Positions 51,372 through 56,263 of a stretch of 56,263 bases of DNA are shown in pieces. Location of the stretch: contig CAMLYL010000011.1 in NCBI GenBank assembly GCA_946491665.1, positions 1-56,263 of the forward strand, in the 5' to 3' direction. A program made the position numbers and the translations under genes. This stretch comes from an uncultured Lachnospiraceae bacterium. GTDB lineage: Bacteria; Bacillota; Clostridia; Lachnospirales; Lachnospiraceae. Numbering within the stretch: the stretch's first letter is position 1; each line of letters opens with the position of its first letter. The notes beneath the pieces were generated by a model, which had not been told where the DNA came from, searched no databases, and saw nothing but the letters and a program-made list of their open reading frames with translations.

Positions 51372-52505
51372 ATGTACAGAATATTGAAAAAAGACGGCCG
51401 CGCCAAGCGGGGAGAACTGACCACTGTCCACGGAACCGTACAGACGCCGGTGTTTATGAATGTGGGAACGGCAGCTGCCATTAAGGGAGCGGTGTCCACG
51501 GATGATCTGCGGCAGATCAAGACACAGATTGAACTGTCCAATACCTACCACCTGCATGTCCGGCCGGGAGATAAGCTGATCCGTGATCTTGGCGGCCTGC
51601 ACAAATTTATGGTATGGGATAAGCCGATTCTTACAGATTCAGGCGGATTCCAGGTGTTTTCCCTGGCAGGTCTGCGTAAGATTAAGGAAGAGGGAGTTCA
51701 TTTCCACTCTCATGTAGACGGACGGAAGATTTTCATGGGACCCGAAGAGAGTATGCAGATTCAGTCTAATCTGGGATCTACGATTGCCATGGCTTTTGAT
51801 GAATGTCCTCCGGCGCTGGCGGACCGCAGTTATGTGAAGCCTTCCGTGGAGCGGACTACCCGATGGCTGATGCGCTGCAAGGCGGAGATGAACCGGCTGA
51901 ATTCTCTGGAGGATACCATCAATCGGAATCAGCTTCTGTTTGGCATTAACCAGGGAGCTGTCTACGACGATATCCGGATTGAACATGCAAAACAGATTAC
52001 GGAAATGGATCTGGACGGTTATGCTCTGGGCGGTCTGGCAGTGGGGGAAAGTCACGAAGAGATGTATCATATTCTGGATGTGACAGTGCCTCATCTTCCG
52101 GAGGATAAGCCTACTTATTTGATGGGAGTGGGAACGCCGGCCAATATTCTGGAAGCAGTGGATCGGGGCGTGGACTTTTTTGACTGCGTTTATCCCAGCA
52201 GAAACGGACGCCACGGTCATGTGTATACCAATCACGGAAAAATGAATCTGTTCAATCAGAAGTATGAGCGGGATATGCGTCCCATTGAGGAGGGATGCGG
52301 CTGTCCGGCCTGCCGGACCTACAGCCGGGCCTATATCCGGCATCTGCTGAAGGCGAAGGAGATGCTGGGAATGCGTCTCTGTGTGCTTCATAATCTGTAT
52401 TTTTACAATACTATGATGGAAGAGATCCGGGATGCCATCGATGAAGGACGGTATCAGAATTATAAGGCAGAGAAATTATATCGGATGAAGCAGGGGGAAC
52501 AGTGA
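51372..52505 (+). CDS. tgt: tRNA-guanine transglycosylase
   Basis: Exchanges guanine-34 for the queuine precursor preQ1 in tRNAs for Asp, Asn, His and Tyr. The 377-aa product has TPVFMNVGTAA, SNTYHLHVRPG, the active-site DSGGFQVFSL, GINQGAVYDD, GGLAVGE, GVDFFDCVYPSRNGRHG with the second catalytic Asp, and the C-terminal zinc site CGCPAC...H. ATG 51372 has an AAGGAG site upstream. tgt followed by yajC is a common bacterial arrangement, but secDF and queA do not accompany it here. Confidence 0.97.
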   Translation: MYRILKKDGRAKRGELTTVHGTVQTPVFMNVGTAAAIKGAVSTDDLRQIKTQIELSNTYHLHVRPGDKLIRDLGGLHKFMVWDKPILTDSGGFQVFSLAGLRKIKEEGVHFHSHVDGRKIFMGPEESMQIQSNLGSTIAMAFDECPPALADRSYVKPSVERTTRWLMRCKAEMNRLNSLEDTINRNQLLFGINQGAVYDDIRIEHAKQITEMDLDGYALGGLAVGESHEEMYHILDVTVPHLPEDKPTYLMGVGTPANILEAVDRGVDFFDCVYPSRNGRHGHVYTNHGKMNLFNQKYERDMRPIEEGCGCPACRTYSRAYIRHLLKAKEMLGMRLCVLHNLYFYNTMMEEIRDAIDEGRYQNYKAEKLYRMKQGEQ

Positions 52506-52534
52506 CAAGAAAGTAAAAAAATGTTGAAAATAGC

Positions 52535-52563
52535 TTGAACTATCCCGGCTAATTGTGTAGAAT
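52535..52563 (+). promoter_or_regulatory. sigma-A promoter for yajC
   Basis: TTGAAC (52535-52540), 17-base spacer, TAGAAT (52558-52563), about 65 bases before the yajC ATG. It shows yajC can be expressed independently of tgt. Confidence 0.7.
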
Positions 52564-52629
52564 GTAAAAGATATTGAGACATGTGCAGTTTCAAATAAAT
52601 AAGATAAACAAAAACAGGAGGAAATTTTT

Positions 52630-52953
52630 ATGCACGTATTGACTACTTCCGGCGGTGCAGGAGGAGGGGCTACAGGTATCATTATCTGGGTGGTCATCCT
52701 GGTGGTGTTCATGTTTGTATTCATGATCCGTCCCCAGAGAAAAGAGCAGCAGAGAAAGAATGATATGATGTCCAAAATGGCAGTAGGTGATACCGTATGC
52801 ACCACAGGCGGATTTTACGGTACGATTATTGATATTCAGGATGATCTGGTTATTGTGGAGTTTGGCAATAACAAGAACTGTCGTATTCCCATGCAGCGTG
52901 CTGCGATTGCGCAGATTGAGAAAGCGGAAGACGCGATCGAGGAGAGCAAGTAA
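52630..52953 (+). CDS. yajC: preprotein translocase accessory subunit YajC
   Basis: Small membrane protein associated with the Sec translocase (SecDF-YajC). The 107-aa product has a short Gly/Ala-rich N-terminus, one transmembrane helix (about 16-35, IIIWVVILVVFMFVFMI), the invariant RPQRKEQQ, and the cytoplasmic SH3-like domain with MAVGDTVCTTGGFYGTI. ATG 52630 follows AACAGGAGG. A terminator separates it from leuB. Confidence 0.95.
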   Translation: MHVLTTSGGAGGGATGIIIWVVILVVFMFVFMIRPQRKEQQRKNDMMSKMAVGDTVCTTGGFYGTIIDIQDDLVIVEFGNNKNCRIPMQRAAIAQIEKAEDAIEESK

Positions 52954-52970
52954 GTTCTGAAAAGAGAAAG

Positions 52971-53013
52971 GAGCAGGTGAGATATTTCATTTCACAGGCT
53001 CTTTTTGTTTTTT
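52971..53013 (+). terminator. intrinsic terminator after yajC
   Basis: GAGC (52971-52974) with GCTC (52998-53001), and GTGA (52977-52980) with TCAC (52992-52995), form an interrupted stem, followed by a long T-rich run TTTTTGTTTTTT. Confidence 0.75.
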
Positions 53014-53085
53014 CGATATTTCTGCCGGCGGTGTGAGAGGCGGATCGGATGTCTTTCAGGCGGGCTGTTACAGGAAAGATACTAC

Positions 53086-53114
53086 TTGAAATCAGCAACA
53101 ATTTATACTATCAT
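53086..53114 (+). promoter_or_regulatory. sigma-A promoter for leuB-ilvD-ilvB
   Basis: TTGAAA (53086-53091), 17-base spacer, TATCAT (53109-53114), only about 33 bases before the leuB ATG. The short leader leaves no room for a T-box element. Confidence 0.65.
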
Positions 53115-53147
53115 AAGTAGATAAGCGTGAAATGGGAGGATCTGATG

Positions 53148-54248
53148 ATGAAATTTCAGGTTGGAGTAATTGCCGGAGACGGCATTGGACCGGAAATTGT
53201 CGCCGAGGCGCAGAAGGTATTGAACTGCATCGGCCGGAAGTTCGGTCATGAATTTATTTATGAAGATATTCTGATGGGAGGCTGTTCCATCGACGCCACA
53301 GGCGTTCCGCTGACCGACCATGCCATAGAGCAGGCGCTGGCTTCGGATGCGGTGCTGATGGGATCCATTGGTGGAAATACCAGCACGTCTCCATGGTATA
53401 AGCTGCCCCCGGAGTTAAGACCGGAGGCCGGGCTTTTAAAGCTTCGCAAGTCCCTGAATCTTTTTGCGAATCTGCGTCCCGCATATCTCTATGAAGAGCT
53501 GAAGGAGGCCTGTCCCCTGAGAGATGATATTATCGGGGACGGCTTTGATATGATGATCATGAGAGAACTGACCGGAGGGCTTTATTTCGGAGCCAGAAAG
53601 ACAGAGAAAGTGGACGGCGTGATGACTGCTGTGGATACTCTTACCTATAATGAGAATGAAATCCGCAGAATAGCCGTGAAGGGATTCGAGATCGCCATGA
53701 AGCGCCGGAAAAAGGTGACCAGTGTAGATAAGGCGAATGTACTTGATTCTTCCAGACTCTGGAGAAAAGTGGTTGAGGAAGTGGCTGCGGATTATCCGGA
53801 GGTTACATATGAGCATATGCTGGTGGACAACTGCGCCATGCAGCTGGTAAAGGATCCGAAGCAGTTTGATGTGATTCTGACGGAGAATATGTTCGGCGAT
53901 ATTCTGTCAGATGAGGCCAGTATGGTAACCGGATCGATCGGAATGCTCTCCAGCGCAAGCCTGAATGATACAAAGTTCGGACTGTATGAGCCCAGCGGCG
54001 GCTCCGCTCCGGATATTGCAGGAAAAGGGATCGCCAATCCCATCGCGACCATTCTTTCTGCGGCGATGATGCTGCGCTATTCTTTTGATCTGGACAAAGA
54101 GGCGGATGCGGTGGAGAACGCGGTCAGACAGGTGTTAAAGGACGGTTTCCGGACAATTGATATCATGCCTCAGGAGGAGGAGAAAAAGTCTTCTGTAGAG
54201 CTGGTGGGAACCGCGAAGATGGGCGACCTGATCTGCGAGAGATTATAA
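53148..54248 (+). CDS. leuB: 3-isopropylmalate dehydrogenase
   Basis: NAD-dependent oxidative decarboxylation of 3-isopropylmalate in leucine synthesis. The 366-aa product has VGVIAGDGIGPEIVAEA, the substrate loop LLKLRKSLNLFANLRPAYLY, MIMRELTGGLYFG, VDKANVLDSSRLWR, VDNCAMQLVKDPKQFDVILTENMFGDILSDEAS and the GSAPDIAGKGIANPIATILSAAMML region. ATG 53148 is 7 bases after GGGAGGA; ATG 53145 and GTG 53127 are less likely. leuA and leuCD are not upstream, so leuB is detached from the other leu genes here. Confidence 0.96.
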   Translation: MKFQVGVIAGDGIGPEIVAEAQKVLNCIGRKFGHEFIYEDILMGGCSIDATGVPLTDHAIEQALASDAVLMGSIGGNTSTSPWYKLPPELRPEAGLLKLRKSLNLFANLRPAYLYEELKEACPLRDDIIGDGFDMMIMRELTGGLYFGARKTEKVDGVMTAVDTLTYNENEIRRIAVKGFEIAMKRRKKVTSVDKANVLDSSRLWRKVVEEVAADYPEVTYEHMLVDNCAMQLVKDPKQFDVILTENMFGDILSDEASMVTGSIGMLSSASLNDTKFGLYEPSGGSAPDIAGKGIANPIATILSAAMMLRYSFDLDKEADAVENAVRQVLKDGFRTIDIMPQEEEKKSSVELVGTAKMGDLICERL

Positions 54249-54347
54249 TCGGCCGGAAGAGGATTCCGCCGTTGGATTTGAAATTGAGGGGCGAAGTATT
54301 TCTGTCCCGGTACTTATAAAAAATAGAAGGAAAAGGAGAAATCAGAA

Positions 54348-56021
54348 ATGAGAAGTGACAATGCAAAATCGGGAATGCAGCAGGCACCCGCAAGATCCCT
54401 GTTTAACGCGCTGGGCTACACAAAGGAAGAGCTTGACCGGCCCCTGGTAGGTATCGTGAGCTCTTATAATGAGATCGTACCCGGCCATATGCACCTGGAT
54501 AAGATTACAGAGGCAGCCAAACTTGGTGTTGCCATGGCGGGAGGAACCCCCATCGTGTTCCCCGCTATCGCTGTGTGTGACGGTATCGCCATGGGACATG
54601 TGGGAATGAAATATTCTCTGGTAACCCGTGACCTGATTGCGGATTCCACAGAGTGTATGGCTCTGGCGCATCAGTTCGACGCCCTGGTTATGATTCCCAA
54701 CTGTGATAAAAACGTGCCGGGTCTTCTGATGGCTGCGGCAAGACTGAATATTCCTACCGTATTTGTCAGCGGCGGTCCGATGCTGGCAGGTCATGTGGAC
54801 GGCAAGAAGAGAAGCCTTTCTTCCATGTTTGAGGCTGTTGGTTCTTATGAGGCCGGACTGATGACGGAGGAAGAGGTAACAAATTTTGAGCGGAATGTCT
54901 GCCCTACATGCGGATCCTGCTCCGGTATGTATACCGCTAACTCCATGAACTGTCTGACTGAGACCATCGGTATGGGACTTCCCGGAAATGGAACCATTCC
55001 GGCGCCTTATTCCGCAAGAATCCAGCTGGCAAAGCATGCAGGTATGGCTGTTATGGATATGTGGAGAAAGAATATCCGTCCTCTGGATATTATGACAAAA
55101 GAGGCGTTTATGAATGCTCTGACCATGGATATGGCTCTGGGATGTTCTACCAATACGATGCTTCATCTGCCTGCAATTGCTCATGAGGCAGGCGTTGAGC
55201 TGGATCTTGATATCGCCAATGAGATGAGCGACAGAACACCGAATCTCTGCCATCTTGCTCCGGCAGGTCCGACTTACATGGAGGATCTGAATGAAGCCGG
55301 CGGTATCCGGGCAGTCATGGCGGAACTGAACAAACTGGGACTGCTGAATACAGACTGTATGACAGTAACAGGAAAGACAGTCGGCGAAAATATTAAAGGC
55401 GCGGTAAACCGCAATCCGGAAGTAATCCGTCCCATTGACAATCCTTACAGCAAGACCGGCGGTATTGCTGTACTGAAAGGAAACCTGGCGCCTGATTCCG
55501 CTGTTGTAAAGCGTTCCGCAGTTGCACCGGAGATGCTGGTTCATGAAGGACCGGCCCGTGTATTTGACTGTGAAGAGGATGCGATTGCGGCGATTAAGGG
55601 CGGCAAGATCCATGAGGGAGATGTAGTTGTAATCCGCTATGAGGGACCGAAGGGCGGTCCGGGCATGAGAGAGATGCTGAATCCCACATCCGCTATTGTC
55701 GGCATGGGTCTTGGCTCTACAGTAGCTCTGATCACAGACGGACGTTTCTCCGGCGCTTCCAGAGGAGCTGCCATCGGTCATGTGTCTCCGGAGGCGGCTG
55801 TGGGCGGCCCGATTGCTCTGGTGGAGGAAGGCGATATTATTCAGATTGATATCAATGCCAACACTCTGAATATGAAGGTGTCTGACGAAGAGATTGCAGA
55901 GAGAAGAGCAAAATGGCAGCCGAGAGAGCCCAAGGTGACTACCGGTTATCTGAAACGCTACCAGGCTATGGTAACGTCCGGCAACACAGGAGCGATCCTT
56001 AAGGTTCCGGGAAATGATTAA
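54348..56021 (+). CDS. ilvD: dihydroxy-acid dehydratase
   Basis: Fe-S dehydratase, third step of isoleucine and valine synthesis. The 557-aa product has the cluster cysteines in NCDKNVPG, the [17 protein letters not shown] signature, and [12 protein letters not shown]; the C-terminal half has [22 protein letters not shown], the second signature. ATG 54348 is preceded by AAAGGAG. It lies 99 bases after leuB and 78 before ilvB, most likely in the same transcription unit. Confidence 0.97.
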   Translation: MRSDNAKSGMQQAPARSLFNALGYTKEELDRPLVGIVSSYNEIVPGHMHLDKITEAAKLGVAMAGGTPIVFPAIAVCDGIAMGHVGMKYSLVTRDLIADSTECMALAHQFDALVMIPNCDKNVPGLLMAAARLNIPTVFVSGGPMLAGHVDGKKRSLSSMFEAVGSYEAGLMTEEEVTNFERNVCPTCGSCSGMYTANSMNCLTETIGMGLPGNGTIPAPYSARIQLAKHAGMAVMDMWRKNIRPLDIMTKEAFMNALTMDMALGCSTNTMLHLPAIAHEAGVELDLDIANEMSDRTPNLCHLAPAGPTYMEDLNEAGGIRAVMAELNKLGLLNTDCMTVTGKTVGENIKGAVNRNPEVIRPIDNPYSKTGGIAVLKGNLAPDSAVVKRSAVAPEMLVHEGPARVFDCEEDAIAAIKGGKIHEGDVVVIRYEGPKGGPGMREMLNPTSAIVGMGLGSTVALITDGRFSGASRGAAIGHVSPEAAVGGPIALVEEGDIIQIDINANTLNMKVSDEEIAERRAKWQPREPKVTTGYLKRYQAMVTSGNTGAILKVPGND

Positions 56022-56099
56022 TTAGATTTCATATAATAAACGTATATACGACAGAACAGTCTGTGTGAGACGGACAGTAGAAAAGGGGAACTTGGAATT

Positions 56100-56263
56100 A
56101 TGCAGTTGACAGGAGCTGAGATCGTTATAGAGTGTTTGAAAGAGCAGGGAGTGGATACCGTATTCGGCTATCCCGGCGGTGCGATTTTGAACGTATATGA
56201 TGAATTATATAAGCACAGCGATGAGATCCGTCATGTGCTGACCTCTCATGAACAGGGTGCGTT
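56100..56263 (+). CDS. ilvB: acetolactate synthase large subunit (partial, cut by window end)
   Basis: Only the first 54 codons are present. The sequence reads [36 protein letters not shown]..., then [11 protein letters not shown], the N-terminal thiamine diphosphate binding region with the conserved catalytic Glu in SHEQGA. ATG 56100 follows AAAGGGG. It is the first enzyme of branched-chain amino acid synthesis and continues beyond 56263. Whether ilvN follows cannot be seen. Confidence 0.92.
   Translation, partial: MQLTGAEIVIECLKEQGVDTVFGYPGGAILNVYDELYKHSDEIRHVLTSHEQGA

Noticed and set aside
52954-53147. T-box or leucine attenuator before leuB.
   Set aside because: The region between the yajC terminator and the leuB promoter has no T-box core, and the predicted leuB leader is only about 30 bases.
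54342-55781. Minus-strand open frame of 479 codons.
   Set aside because: Antisense of ilvD, rich in Cys, His and Ser with no family pattern and no ribosome site.

Overview
The window reads as chromosome of a spore-forming, Gram-positive anaerobe of the Clostridia, most likely Lachnospiraceae. Supporting this are the spore genes gpr, spoIIP and two CotF-type coat proteins, IreB, RNase J, a YlbF-family protein, frequent TTG/GTG starts, strong GGAGG ribosome sites, and the core order comEA - regulator - kinase - GerMN lipoprotein - comEC - holA - rpsT - gpr - spoIIP. Coding density is high. I see no rRNA, tRNA, CRISPR array, prophage or intact insertion sequence. The genus is inference; no 16S or marker comparison was possible.

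Layout. 0.1-6.5 kb: PDZ/radical-SAM DUF512 protein, der, plsY, gpsA, a zinc-ribbon membrane protein and dut. 6.6-12.9 kb: a stand-alone sugar-ABC ATPase of MsmK/UgpC type with its own strong promoter and terminator, a PucR/CdaR-type regulator, a hendecad coiled-coil membrane protein, a CBS-containing manganese pyrophosphatase, a flavin reductase and two coat proteins behind a sigma-G-like promoter. 12.9-18.4 kb: arginine biosynthesis, argG diverging from GNAT-argJ-argB-argD, with an ArgR-box-like palindrome and an arginine-rich leader ORF between them. 18.5-26.1 kb: a small membrane protein, then a compact sortase-pilus locus. 26.2-33.7 kb: DNA-uptake genes comEA and comEC enclosing a two-component system and a GerMN lipoprotein, then holA. 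33.8-36.4 kb: rpsT (minus), gpr, spoIIP. 36.5-52.5 kb: RNA and ribosome modification (prmA, rsmE, cysteine desulfurase-thiI, mtaB, trmR-like, U32 protein, tgt) mixed with ireB-ruvX-DUF1292-rnj, an HPr-like protein, a lactonase-like propeller, a cell-wall amidase, an Rpn-type remnant and aroC. 52.6 kb to the end: yajC, then leuB-ilvD-ilvB (the last cut by the window edge) for branched-chain amino acids.

The most unusual object is the pilus locus at 19.3-26.1 kb. It has one backbone pilin (LPQTG), one 553-residue protein carrying two complete sortase domains in tandem, and one large SpaA/CnaB-repeat adhesin ending in a non-standard MPEAG sorting signal. The two sortase domains each keep the His/Cys/Arg catalytic set with identical His-to-Cys spacing, but only the first has the class C lid motif. 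The single protein may therefore combine two transpeptidase activities for two different sorting signals. Its three hydrophobic segments give a topology problem that needs resolving.

Other points worth attention: an MtrAB-LpqB-like gene trio inside the competence genes; an HPr-like protein lacking the catalytic histidine but keeping the regulatory serine region (Crh-like); a 50-bp tandem duplication that doubles the ribosome site before gpsA; and a holA promoter so close to the start codon that the mRNA may be almost leaderless.
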